NCBI GenBank assembly: GCA_037952775.1
Contig: JBANAY010000003.1
Coordinates: forward strand, 5,890,001-5,954,000
Direction: 5' to 3'
Origin: Clonostachys chloroleuca
Lineage: Eukaryota > Ascomycota > Sordariomycetes > Hypocreales > Bionectriaceae
DNA length: 64,000 nucleotides
Position 1 is the first letter of the stretch. Each line of letters begins with the position of its first letter. Shown one piece after another: positions 40,034 through 51,345 of this stretch. The notes below the pieces were generated by a model, which saw only the letters and a program-made list of their open reading frames with translations, made no database searches and was not told the DNA's origin. The position numbers and the translations under genes were made by a program.

Positions 40034-42309
40034 TTATATACTGGGATCCCAGTCTGTATACATGTCTTCTAGTAACATATTCCAGTCTGTAGCCTCCAAA
40101 TCTGGGGCTACAGCCCAGAAGTCGTCCCATAGCTGATCCACCCTAGAGCTGCCGCTATCCATTGCAGAAACGCTACCATCAACTGAAATCGAGATATCCT
40201 CGTTCATTGAACTCATTCCAGGCTCATCGCTCACTTCTGATCCGATCGGCTCCAGCCGGGGGGGTGTTGGGCGAGAGCAACTTGCGCTACCACCGTTTCA
40301 GGTCTCCGTGGCATTTGAGCTCTACGCAAGGAGAGCGGATTCGCCGTTCGCTTTGACTCTAAAGTTGTCATCAGAGCTTGTAAGTTCTTCTGGATTGTCT
40401 CCACAAGCGTGATTGAGTCCTCTTTAGAACTCTCCAAAGTTCTATATGCCGCCATCACTTTGGCCTTCCTGTCCACCGCATCTGGTCCCTCGGGATTGAT
40501 AGAAACATCGGTCGCCAGTGTCAAGGCCGCGAGGAAGACGTGTTGCGTGATCTTCCAAAAGCGGGCTGGATGGCAGCCTACTTCTGCACCAACCTGGTCC
40601 ATAGCACGCCGCAGCTCCAGGACCCGATGGGCAGACCGGATGCACATGGTGCGTGAGTATGCGTATTCTGGGTTTAGCGAGCCTTCTAGGTGGTAGAGGC
40701 GATGAAGTCGGCAAATACGTGCGTGAATACTAAAGTTGGTGGTGAGTCGTTGCAACGCAAGATCGGGTCTCTGCGCGCAAAAGTCCTGGCTCATTCTTAT
40801 ACTATCAGAATCTAGTCTGAGAAACTGAGGGAGTTCATCAAGGTGATTTTGCAGCTTTTGTCCTATCTCTAAGACGACACTGTACTCGGGTTCGTTACCC
40901 GCCAGTAATGTTGGCCCCATGACATCTACGATCTCGCGACAGAGAGTGGCGAATCTGACGCGTGCCAGGAATGCAGACATCGATGTGGGTGTAGAGAGTG
41001 GTAAGTCAGGCCCTGGGGTGGAGGCCGTGATATGGACATCGTCGACATTCTTCGGATAGTCCACGTTCATATGCTGCGAATGAAAAGAGTAGACACCATC
41101 AAACGGGCCTCCTGCAAAGCTCATTAGCCTGTGGTTGAATGTTAGTCGGCCGTCAAAGGAAGAAATAATCTGCTGTGCAACTCACCAATCATCCGCCACC
41201 ATGTGCCACCAAATCCTTCGCTGAACCTCAAGCTCAATCATATTGCATCCATTGCGCTGTCGCTCCTCCCGGGCCTTGGTCGTATCGAGACGGTGAAGCT
41301 GCAAGAGACGTGCTATAAGCAAACACCGGCTCCTTAACGCAGACAGCTTATGTGAGAATCCATGCCCATTGACGAGCACCACTGCTAAGTTAGCAGTTCC
41401 CGCCAGGCTAATTGTTGTCGGTGGCAGTGGGCTTTCCGTATCCTCCAGTACAGACAGCGCCACTTGGCTGTAATTAGCGAAAGCTGTTTTGCATTCGGCT
41501 TTCGTGTTGCAAAGCTTCCTCAACATAGGCCGTGTCCATGCCAGTGCTGCCCCTGAAAATATACTGAAAAGCAGGAGAAGAGTTTCTGGTTCAATTGCGG
41601 TTCCTCTCTGGAGACTCTTGTATGACTCTTGTAGAATTTCATACGTCCATGGAATGTGTAGGAAGCCAGAAGTTGGATGGAGATTCTTAGTAAACTGATC
41701 AAATAAGAAATTGGCTTCCTCGAGTGGAGGAAGAAGCCGAGAAGCATCTTCTACTGGCAGGTCTTTCGGTCGGTAGATCTTCTTTGAGATATGTCCTTGA
41801 ACGAACAGAAATCTACCATATTTCAACGTCAGCAACTCGCCTCAACGCCATTCGTACCTTCATTCGTACCTGAGTTTCTCTTCGTTGGCGATTGATAGGA
41901 GTTCGTCTCATCTGGCTGGTTAAAGACAGCCTCCTCCAGTCTGCGGATTCTTGCAAGCAGTTCTCCCGAGGACCTAAAAAACAGTACGTTAGCATCGAAA
42001 ACAACTATGAGCAGCAAGGGTCGCGTACGGCGCGGGTTGGTCAGGTGACGCCGAGACTACTGGGGAGCGTGAATTTGTTTGCTCAGTGGCCCCAGGAGGA
42101 GCGGGAATACGGTCTTCCCTTTCCATTATCGGATGGCCGTCACCCGTGTTGTCTGTATAATCGCACGGCAGATTCCTGAGGGAGCAGTTCGCGCAGGGTT
42201 GCTTTCGGTCGCAACGACGCTTCTTCTCTCGACATGCGCGACACGACAACGGCAGCCGATTCCACCGATGAACAATCATCGTCGGAGCTCCATCTCGACC
42301 TCTCTTCAT
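40034..42309 (-). CDS. Zn2Cys6 fungal transcription factor, 3' frame broken
   Basis: Start ATG 42309. Exon 1 (to 42029) encodes the cluster CRACREKKRRCDRKQPCANC and a final Cys in LRNLPC. After intron 41974-42028 comes a coiled coil (ELLARIRRLEEAV). A second intron (to 41796) has two phase-compatible donors (41869 or 41857). Exon 3 (41795-41186) and exon 4 (from 41128, after a 57-bp intron) carry the fungal_trans domain (RRIWWHMVADDW, LMSFAGGPFDG). The frame ends with TGA at 40231, about 630 aa. One base more in the seven-base G run at 40258-40264 (C run on the coding strand) would instead continue into an acidic aromatic tail (WDDFWAVAPDLEATDW) ending at 40034, typical of activation domains. 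This regulator sits beside the FAD monooxygenase, its possible target. Confidence 0.82.
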
Positions 42310-43526
42310 CGCGATAATTGTGTGAAGAAAACCTTCAATCTCAGCCGAAAAGCTATAATTGACAGATGAAAATTCCGATTTATTGGCCGTGACTTTTCCG
42401 GCTTTAGACCGTGCCCTGATACAAGCAGTAAGACGGCAAATCGGCACCCGAGTCAGGGCCCAGCCCCTCGCAATTTCATCATCCATAATCAAGTGGCCAT
42501 TCACAATCAAGGGGCGCGGCATGAGCACGCCTACAATCCTAAAAAAGAAAAAAAAAACCCTTACAATCATTACCAGTTCAAAGGCATAGTTGAAGAACGG
42601 AAAGAGATTGCTGAAGCTAGGTATATTGCGAGGTATTCTAGTAGGAAGTGTTCGTAGTGTAGAACTGACACTGGGAGAATCAATCATACAAGCGGTTTCT
42701 ATGGAATGTTGACTTGCCCCTTTCAGAATCTTTTTGTATTCTTATTTATTAGATTAAATCATTTTCAAATTTCACAAGAGTAAATCGATGATTAATACAA
42801 AAAAATAATTGTGCCTTACTGGCAATACGTAATGTATAGAAACTGATGGTATGTGTATAGGGTAGTCAAATATTTCGACCTAAACTCCATTGCCAACACT
42901 CATGGGGCAGTGCGTGCTCTTAAAAAGAGTTGAGATAATAGTATGAGATCAAGAAGAGGGTCCCTAGATCCAGTGTGAGTTCATGTGCATCATTTTTAAG
43001 TTTTGTGGCGAAATGATGATTTCAGCCAAGAGGCTTGGCCGTCAGTCCAAAAGTAAGGAGAGGCCAGACAACAGCACCATCACCCAGTTGCTTCCGCAAG
43101 CAGTGTCTTTGACTTGACATCACAAATTCTCAGAATTCGGAGAAGACCACTTGGGTATTTCAAAGAGTAAAATCTGTTGTTTCGTGATTTAAGGTTGAAT
43201 TTAAGGTTCGATCATCTGTCAATCTTCTATATTTACGCCAAGGGGAAGAAATCAAGGTAAGGGACACTATCAGGCTGGGCAAGCTTGGCGTAGTCTTGGA
43301 TTGGCCTCTAAGCAGACTTGTTTTTCAAACCACGCGAGTCGTTGACGTATGCGGTTCTTGGCAGATAAGAAATGATATGGGGGCTTAGTTGGTTTCGTGC
43401 TTTGGCCCGCGAAGCCTTTAATTATTTTCTTACTTAGACATCTCTCGGTGTAGATTTCCTCATCCTTTTTCCTATTTCCGTCCTCTTTCATTGTGATCTT
43501 TGCAAGTAGGCCGACGAGCTGATCCC
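42310..43526. other. Divergent promoter region
   Basis: About 1.2 kb between the Zn2Cys6 regulator (minus) and the NADPH oxidase gene (plus). It contains an A-rich tract near 42541-42556 and AT-rich DNA around 42720-42850. Open frames here are low-complexity or upstream extensions of the regulator. It should hold both promoters. Confidence 0.5.
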
Positions 43527-45719
43527 ATGGCAAACGAGAGCAGTGGACAGGCGATCCCGGCACATCAACACCCTGCTCAATCCTCCGACAATGTCAAATA
43601 TTTGAGTGACGACGAGATCCAGCAATTCCTTGATGATCTCGATCACAATGACGATGGCTTCATCGACTACAAGGAGGTTGAACAAAAGCTCGACCAAGCT
43701 CATCAAGAGCTTGTGCCCAAACCCGATGCGCACCATATCATCAAACGCGGGCACGATTGCCATGACAAGGACGCCCGACACGTCTTCCTCCGGAGTCTGA
43801 TGGGTTCGGACGCCGATCGAATTTCTCGTCAGGAGTTCGCAGATATCGTTCGCCAATGGAACATTCCTTCCTTGAAGCAGGCCAAGAAAGAGGAGGAAGA
43901 TGAGAAGACGTACTTTAGACGGCGACCGGGCTGGCGCAAGATCAGGGCCTACTGGGCTGTCCACGGCCCTGAAATCGCCTTCCTCGCTCTTGTGATCTCG
44001 ATGCAGGTTGCTTTCGGCGTCTGGCAATTTGTGAAATATTACACGACGCCTGAGTACCGGGCTGCGTTTGGCTGGGGAGTTGTCATGGCCAAAACCTGCG
44101 CAGGCGCCCTCTACCCGACCTTTTTCTTCCTCATCCTGAGCATGTCCCGGTATCTATCAACAGCGCTCCGCAGATCGTACTATATTTCAAGGTTCATCAA
44201 CTGGGATTTGTCTCAGGATTTTCACATCCGGATTTCTTGTGTGGCTATTCTACTTGCCACGCTGCATGCCCTCGGCCACCTGACCGGATCGTTTGTCCAC
44301 GGGAGCAACCCTGCCAATGAGCAACAGGTGGCAGATTTACTAGGACCTGACTCTGTCCCGCGTCCTTATATCGCCTACATTCGCTCCCTCCCCGGGTTTA
44401 CTGGTCTGACAACGCTGGGGCTTATGTACACTTTGTCTCTGCTCAGCATCCCGCAGGTGCGCCGCTGGAACTATGAGATATTCCAACTTGGACATCTTCT
44501 GATGTTCCCTATAATCGGCCTAATGATGGCTCACGGCACAGCCCATCTTCTCCAATGGCCCATGTTCGGCTACTTTCTCGCTTTCCCAACGTTGCTGGTG
44601 CTGGTTGAACGGGCGACACGTATCCTGCTGGGATTTCACTCCATCTCTGCTCGGCTCAAGGTTCTGGATGACGAAGCGGTGGAAATCACTGCGGTGATTC
44701 CAAGCGAACGTTTGTGGAAGTATCGCGCGGGTCAGTACATCTTCCTGCAAGTTCCCAAGATAAGCTTCTTTCAGTGGCATCCATTTACCGTATCGTCTTG
44801 CCGCGGCAACGAGATGACTGTCCATATCAAGACGGATGGCAACTGGACCGGGAAATTACGCGAGCTGGGTGGTACAACAGGTGAAATAGAGATCCGTATC
44901 GGCGTAAACGGACCTTTCGGGGCTCCCGCCCAACGCTTCTATGATTTCAGTCATTCAGTTATCATCGGTGCTGGTATAGGCGTGACTCCATTCTCGGGGA
45001 TCCTCGCTGATTTACAGCACAAGGATGACTTGGACCATGGTGGCCCATTAGGACCGACTGTGCATCCTGATTCATTGGCAGATATAACGCAGACCTCACC
45101 AGGCTTGACTGACAGCTCGAGTGATGAGACAACGTTGGAGGGCCCAGTAAGAAATGAAGAGCTTTCGGACGGTGGGGGGTGTTTTGCAGATGACTATCGC
45201 CAGGTGGATTTCCACTGGATGGTCCGGGACAGAAACTATTTGCTCTGGATTTCTGACCTCCTGAATGAAGTCTCTGTTAGTCAAACTTGGCATCGCGAGA
45301 ACGAACAACGCCGACACTTGGAAATTCGTCTCAATACACACGTCACCGCCAAGAGTAAGAGCGTGGTGACACACGTCTACCGCTGGCTGTTAGAAATGCA
45401 CCGCACCAAGGAGCATCCAGCCTCGCCGCTCACCGGCCTGTTGAACCCTACACACTTTGGACGGCCTGATTTCGATAAAATTCTGGACGAGCATTATGAC
45501 GAGCTGCGAGAACATCAGTTGAAGAGGCGAAAGAAGGAAGAGGAAGGCTCCCCAGGTCTTAGAGACGACGTCGACAAGGAGCTCAGAGTGGGCGTTTTCT
45601 ATTGCGGAGCGCCGGTTGTCGGAGAGATTCTCGCCGATAAGTGCAAAGAGCTTACGACGAGAGGCCGACATGATGGGAGTAAGATTGAATATCATTTCAT
45701 GATTGAAGTATTTGGCTAG
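43527..45719 (+). CDS. noxC: EF-hand NADPH oxidase (NoxC-type)
   Basis: A single exon encodes 730 aa starting at ATG 43527; the frame upstream of it has only a TTG. Residues 39-50 form a canonical EF-hand loop (DHNDDGFIDYKEVE). A second loop (GSDADRISRQEF) is degenerate. Six transmembrane helices of the ferric-reductase-like domain follow, with His residues in ATLHALGHLTGSF and GLMMAHGTAHLL likely to bind haem. The FAD site is WHPFTVSSC (about 417-425), and the NADPH site starts at IIGAGIGVTPFSGI (about 479-492) and ends in FYCGAPVVGE. The enzyme moves electrons from NADPH to O2 to make superoxide; calcium control is expected from the EF-hand. Compared with NoxA/NoxB, the N-terminal calcium extension marks the NoxC/NOX5-like class; the symbol is by family resemblance. 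It lies directly upstream of a phospholipase gene on the same strand. Confidence 0.88.
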   Translation: MANESSGQAIPAHQHPAQSSDNVKYLSDDEIQQFLDDLDHNDDGFIDYKEVEQKLDQAHQELVPKPDAHHIIKRGHDCHDKDARHVFLRSLMGSDADRISRQEFADIVRQWNIPSLKQAKKEEEDEKTYFRRRPGWRKIRAYWAVHGPEIAFLALVISMQVAFGVWQFVKYYTTPEYRAAFGWGVVMAKTCAGALYPTFFFLILSMSRYLSTALRRSYYISRFINWDLSQDFHIRISCVAILLATLHALGHLTGSFVHGSNPANEQQVADLLGPDSVPRPYIAYIRSLPGFTGLTTLGLMYTLSLLSIPQVRRWNYEIFQLGHLLMFPIIGLMMAHGTAHLLQWPMFGYFLAFPTLLVLVERATRILLGFHSISARLKVLDDEAVEITAVIPSERLWKYRAGQYIFLQVPKISFFQWHPFTVSSCRGNEMTVHIKTDGNWTGKLRELGGTTGEIEIRIGVNGPFGAPAQRFYDFSHSVIIGAGIGVTPFSGILADLQHKDDLDHGGPLGPTVHPDSLADITQTSPGLTDSSSDETTLEGPVRNEELSDGGGCFADDYRQVDFHWMVRDRNYLLWISDLLNEVSVSQTWHRENEQRRHLEIRLNTHVTAKSKSVVTHVYRWLLEMHRTKEHPASPLTGLLNPTHFGRPDFDKILDEHYDELREHQLKRRKKEEEGSPGLRDDVDKELRVGVFYCGAPVVGEILADKCKELTTRGRHDGSKIEYHFMIEVFG

Positions 45720-46269
45720 TATAAATTGAAACGCTAGAGTTTTTGTCCGTATTCCACGTTCCTTTGTCGCACCGGGCAGCATGTGGAGATGGGGAACCAT
45801 CGAAGTATTATCTCACCAGCGTGTAATCAAAATGTCTTCGGCCATTGGAAATTCAAATATTTAGAACCGCCGTTGGGGGTCCAATCCCCTTATATTAGTA
45901 ATAACTCAAATCTCGTCTGTAGCCAATCTGGACGGTTAGAATAGCGCTTATTCCAGCACTGCCCTTTCATTGGCGAATGTTGCTCTCGACAAGATGAGCC
46001 ACGTGGGATGAACAAGGCCTTGGAATGGATAGCGTAGATCGTCATACGCCAAAACACTACAACACAAGGAAGGCGTTAGACTCCACTGAGATGATTACTG
46101 TGGCTGCTGTAGCTTATTGACAGGATGGACAGAGACGTAGACAGTTGGCATAATTCTCTCGTTGTAATGTGGCCAGACTCGACTCCTGGATTCACTCGCA
46201 CCTTTTCCTTATGCACACTCGCTCACTCCATTTCCCTCTTACATTCTTTTGAGCTCCAGGGCCGGAGCC
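45720..46269. other. Intergenic region
   Basis: About 550 bp between the NADPH oxidase and phospholipase genes on the same strand. No gene is seen; it should hold the oxidase 3' end and phospholipase promoter. Confidence 0.5.
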
Positions 46270-48630
46270 ATGGTGGTACTCAGGTCGCTGCGCCAGTCGT
46301 CCACATACCTGTACCTCAAGGCGTACTGTCTCTGTGCCCTGGTATCCCTCTTCAAAGCCACGCCTGTTTCCTCCGGCATTGAGCACGCGAGGAACCAATT
46401 GAATTTGAACAAGATCCAAGGATTCGCAAGCCGCAACGCCCGGATAGCATTGGTTAGAGAAGCCCTGGCGGTGAAGAAAAGGAGGCTGGAGCGAACCGGG
46501 AAATCCACACCAACGCCCGAGCCAGGAATCAGACGGTCCGCGACTCCGAATTCTAGCTCTCCCTTGAGGTCGACGGTAGAGAGATGGTACCACAGGACTG
46601 CTGATCTCGCCCAGGTCAAGCATCTTCTTCGCCGGGATGATTCCGACTACAAGGCGTACCCCGAGTTGAAATGGGACGCGTCTGTTAGGTGCTCGTCAGA
46701 CTTGCATCAGGAAGAAAAAGAATTCATAGACTTGCGCAAGAGGCGCATCTCTTCCCAGGGCGAGGACTCATTGCACAAGTTCCTCGGCTTGCCACCAGAT
46801 GAGTTGGTTGATCCTCGAGATGTGCCCCTGGTGTCTCTGGGAGGATCTGGTGGAGGTTATCGAGCAATGTACGGTTTTGGGGCCTTCATTTTGGCATCCA
46901 AGAAGCTACATCTCTGGGATTGTATAACTTGGGTGGCTGGTGTGAGTGGAAGCTGTTGGACATTGGGTGCGTACTACACAATTGCCGGCCACGATATCAG
47001 CAAACTCATGCGGCATTATGTGACCGTCGCTCGCGAACTCGCTCACCCCATGAGTCTGTACGCCCTTAACGTGGTGGCGCGCAGTAGTAAAGGAGTTTAT
47101 TTTCTCATCGGGCCCTTGCTTCGAAAGGTGGAATGTAGCATTATTGGACTGGGTATCATGGATCTCTACGCGACCCTGATCACGACGTATCAATTTCTGT
47201 CGCGGCAGCCAGGAATGAGACTGAGCAGAGCTACTTTCCAACTCTCAAAGGTTTGGGGTCGTTCTTGTGCCAAGACAGCAGCAGAACCCATGCCAATCTT
47301 CACAGCTGTGAGAAGGTCCCCTAAAGACGCCGAGGGAGTTAAACCACACAGGGACTCTTCGATCAGCAAGGGGCAACCTCCAGATCGATCACTGTTACAG
47401 CATGATGCTGATTGTTTGAATGCACGTCTAGTTCGGGAACAGGAACGCCCCAGGGATGAGCGAGGGAACATCGTCCGACATGATGGCCTCTTTCAGTGGT
47501 TCGAGATCTCTCCTCTGGAAATTGGATGCGTCGATATCCAGAAGTACATTCCCACGTGGTCATGGGGGCGCATCTTTATTTCTGGTCACTCCTCTGATCG
47601 GCGACCTGAGCAATCCTTCGCACTTTTACTCGGGCAGTGCACAAGTGCTCCGGCTGGGCCACTGACAGGCTACATATCCGCCCTTCTCGCTTCCCTACCG
47701 AAGGGTACGATGATGTCAAGAGCACTCTTTGCAATAAATAGATTCATCCGCCAGAAGAAATGGGAGAGGCTCTGGGTGAATCCTATTCGTGCTGGACACG
47801 ACCCGAACCCTTTTTATGGCCTCAATTTCCCGTTAAACCACAATAGAGACGCACTTAAGGTAGAGGGTGCCTGGGACTCCGTGGAGGGTGAGAGTACTGC
47901 TAGTAAGAAAAGTACGACTCCTCAGGGCGAGCCAACGAAGACTCAGAAATGGGAAGCCCAAGGGAGAGTCAGACTCATGGACAGCGGGATGTCAAACAAC
48001 CTGCCTAACCACGTCTTGGCACGAGCAGAGCGCTCTGCCGACGTCATCGTCTCTTTTGATGCATCGTCCGACGTCCAGACACATTCTGCTATTCAAAGAA
48101 TACATAATTTCGCTGAAGACAGCGGCATCGACCTGGAGGATTGCACTGATCTCTTCGAGCTGCCGAGTTCGAGAAGCGAGGAGGGTGTCTTTGGGCCAGC
48201 AGCTGCTCACATCGAATCACATCATCTTCAACAATATGCACAGGTCTTCAAGGGAAGAAGACAAAATGGCCAGGTGCTTTACATGTATACTGCCCGCTAC
48301 TGCCAAACCCAGTTAATCCTCACTATAACCCTTCTGTAAGTCCCCAGAAATTCTCACAAATACATGTAAGAATAGCTGACACCTCTGAAGAAAGCAGCCT
48401 TCTCAAGTTCCTACAATCTTGTATGGACACCCGAACAAGTTAGCACACTTGTTTCAACAGCAGAGTCTAACCTCTCAGATTATGCCATAATGGTGATTCA
48501 ACAGGTGATGAGAAAAGTTTACAGGGACAAAAAAGCACAGCGGCTAGACTTGACCCAAACTAGTCAGCATGCTATTGGTTATACCTCCTACCAGGGCTCG
48601 CGTCATGAACGATATAGCGCTGTTGGATAG
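46270..48630 (+). CDS. Cytosolic PLA2/lysophospholipase-like protein, C-terminal frame disturbed
   Basis: From ATG 46270 a frame runs to 48339 with a hydrophobic N-terminus (YLYLKAYCLCALVSLF). It has the glycine-rich oxyanion motif LGGSGGGYRAMYG (about 192-204), the nucleophile GVSGS (Ser about 226), and the catalytic Asp in RLMDSGMSNNLP (about 570). These mark the PF01735 lysophospholipase/cPLA2 catalytic domain, which cleaves acyl chains from phospholipids. The end of this frame (after QVLYMY) looks wrong. A frame change near 48284-48290 gives CPLLPNPVNPHYNPS, then a 55-bp intron (donor GTAAGT, branch GCTGAC) leads to a terminal exon reading FSSYNLVWTPEQVSTLV and ending TAG 48628-48630. So the natural protein is probably about 90 residues longer, or this copy is mutated. 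It may be co-regulated with the NADPH oxidase upstream. Confidence 0.8.
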
Positions 48631-48730
48631 TAGATGTCGAATGGAATGTATTCGCACAAGAGCTAGACCTTGAATATCCGAATCTACCCAACCCCTAAAT
48701 TCTCGTGATGTACTACTAGTTCCTCCCTAC

Positions 48731-50272
48731 TTAGACCGGTTTACTTGCCGTGCGTTCTCTTTGAAGGACAGTCCATACATAGTATGCCAGTGAAAAGAGC
48801 GTCAATGTACTTAATAGCAGCTGGAATAGAGCGGTTCTCTCAATTTTCCCCTTCCCAAAAGCACCGGACATCTTCCGTCGCTCCTCATCTGTTACCCCCA
48901 AAGGCGTGGTTGTATTAACATGGTCTGGGATCCATTTGAATAAGAACATGGCCTTGTATCCCAAAGCTCCTTTTTTCTTATTAAAGACGAAAGCGTCGTA
49001 GTATGAACGTTTCATGAACTATTGTCTAGAGTTAGTAGCATAGCCAGTAATGGAAAGTGTGACACTTACCTCAATGTTGCGGCGATCTAGATAAGGAATC
49101 AATGACGTGATGTAGCTGATGAGCATCAAGTGCCAGCATTGCGAGGCCACCAGAGCATAATGGTAGAGACTCGGCCTCTCAATTTCTAGAGCTCGCGCGA
49201 GCTGCGGCCCGTTCAACCACCAAGTCAAGGCGTTGATGTAGCCGCGAGAGGCGTAGACCGGTGGTTCCCCCTCGAAGCCGGTGATGATGTTATTCGCCAA
49301 CGTAGCGGACTTCTTTGTCGGTCTATACTCTGAAACGAGGAGAGACTCCATCATAGCTTTTGCCATCTCTGGCGTTGCCATCCAATCGTGTGGTGTGCCC
49401 ATCAGATAAGCTACATATCGCCAGAGAGCAAGGTAATCAAGAATCTCCCGCTTGCTGAGATAAATGCCCTGGCGGGGATACCCTAGCCAAATAACTGTAG
49501 AGCTGAACGTGTTTATGGTACCGATGCAGTCGAGATCATTGACGGGGACTCCGTGATCCTTAATGCTGTAGTACTCAGGCTTCTCCTGAGCGAGCTGCAT
49601 GATACGCCGACGGACGGAGCTATGAAGGAGTCGTACACGGACGGAGGCTTCCCACCCCTCACCACCGGGTTGAATGGACTGTATATCCTTGTGTACACCG
49701 AATGTGTGTTGCACAGTCTCCATCAAACGCCGTTTGACGGCACGGGCACCAAAACCTCCAGTACGATCGAGGGTCTCTACCGTCCTTCCACTTGACATGC
49801 CTCCAAGCAGAGATAAATGGGTTAACTTGGTTATTAGTTAGTAAGAAATCTTACAGGAAGATTGAATCAAGAATCCAGATGATCTTACAGCAGTAATAGC
49901 AGGACCAGCATATCTCCAGAAGACCTTTTGCCCCCTTTCGATCTCATCCCAATTGACCCATTCCGGAACGGTGTTGACCTCGTTCCATAGTGTTCGGATC
50001 GCCTGGTCGTCATTTTTATGCTTTTCTAGAAGCTTAAAAAGGTCCCTCGTTAAGGACTTTTCTTTCGGCTCATAGGCTGTTTGTATGTCTTTTCGGGGAG
50101 CGATCGGGGTAGGCGGGCTCAGCTTGTCCAGAGCTTCCAGCGCATCGGTCGACAGTGTGTCGTAAGAATACAGGTAGTGGTTGAGTTGGTCGGGCGTCTG
50201 ATGATATGAAGCCCATCTGAACTTGAAGCCGTACCAATCCAGGTACTCGCCCTGCGTCGGGATTTTAGACAT
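48731..50272 (-). CDS. mpaB/DUF2236-type membrane oxygenase
   Basis: Three exons (50272-49889, 49825-49070, 49018-48731) with introns of 63 and 51 bp, all phase 0, give 475 aa. The domain begins at FWRYAGPAITA and LLGGMSSGRTVETLDRTGGF, continues with WEASVRVRLLHSSVRRRIM, and includes LGYPRQGIYLSKREILDYLA. It is the ER-bound oxygenase mpaB / rubber oxygenase (DUF2236) domain. A hydrophobic C-terminal segment (LLLSTLTLFSLAYYVW) suggests membrane anchoring. Family members bind haem b and cleave C=C bonds of isoprenoid chains or oxidise related substrates; MpaB acts in mycophenolic acid biosynthesis. Here no clear biosynthetic cluster surrounds it. It is tail-to-tail with the phospholipase gene, about 100 bp away. 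Confidence 0.87.
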
Positions 50273-51345
50273 GGCAGCACTAGGATAGCAGGAGCCGTTC
50301 GGGTTTGGCGAGACGTTCGAAGGAGAGTAGTATCGCGACAGTCGAACTAGAGGATCTGCTCCCGTCCTTGTCTAGTATGGGTTAACGCATGCTTGCTTAA
50401 ACCTCACGAAACTGAAGACGATTTATTCTATTAATACTGATCAGGCGCCGACGGGTGTGCTTGCATTACGGACTACAAGCAGAGTTGGTGTCAACATATT
50501 ACCTTTTTGGTGAGGGCAGACACAGGATTGGTAACCACTTCGCTACCTGGTGACCTTGGCGATCAGAAAGCCGAGGCTCCTAATGGTAGAGGGAACCACA
50601 AGGCACCTTAATCTATTATAGGCAAACATTCTTATCTTATCCCCGCATTGTTATGCCCTTCTCTCTCTTTGCTACCAACCGAGGCAGCTTTTTGCCGGGA
50701 TCTGCGGGGTTATGGGGGACTGCAACGTCATCTCGAATATCATCAGCGCACACTCCTACAATGGGATGGATCTGGACTCGTGACTTTCCTGCAAGCACAC
50801 ACCGGCTGTTGGCCGGAGTACAATGGCACCCTAAAAACCATAAGTTTGGGTCACTACTGTGAAGAACGAGTCAACACCCTAGTGGTCGTGTCACTTGCGG
50901 CAAAGGCGAGTCACTCTGGAAATTTTCAATCATTCTTTCAATATACGAATCTCGGATTTATGGGCCACGCATATTAGCCAAACTTTATTCTAAAATGCAT
51001 CATGCATATGCGTAGAAGTGATGATGCAACCATTTGGAAGCCGTATCGGACTACCGGTATTTTTTAAGGGCCCGTTATACTGAGTCATCGTTATGTTCGG
51101 CCCCAAGTTCCATCATCAAGATCGCCAGAGTTCCGGAGGCGGGTCTAAGGATAAATTACTACGACGAGAGTTTAAGTCTTTCGCATTTCACGGTTCTCTA
51201 GTTACAGATTGGAGCTTTCCAGCCAGGTGTGAAGACTGAGAGTAACCAACCATATTGCGCGGAAGTCTAAAGCGGAAACTAACAGAAAATCCATGCGTTT
51301 ATTATTTCGTCTGCCTTCTATTTTTTAGTCGCCTTGCGATGTGGA
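50273..51345. other. Intergenic region, no supported gene
   Basis: About 1.07 kb between the mpaB-like gene start and the 3' end of the next minus-strand gene. Short frames at 50648-50977 lack similarity. The left part should hold the mpaB-like promoter. Confidence 0.5.
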
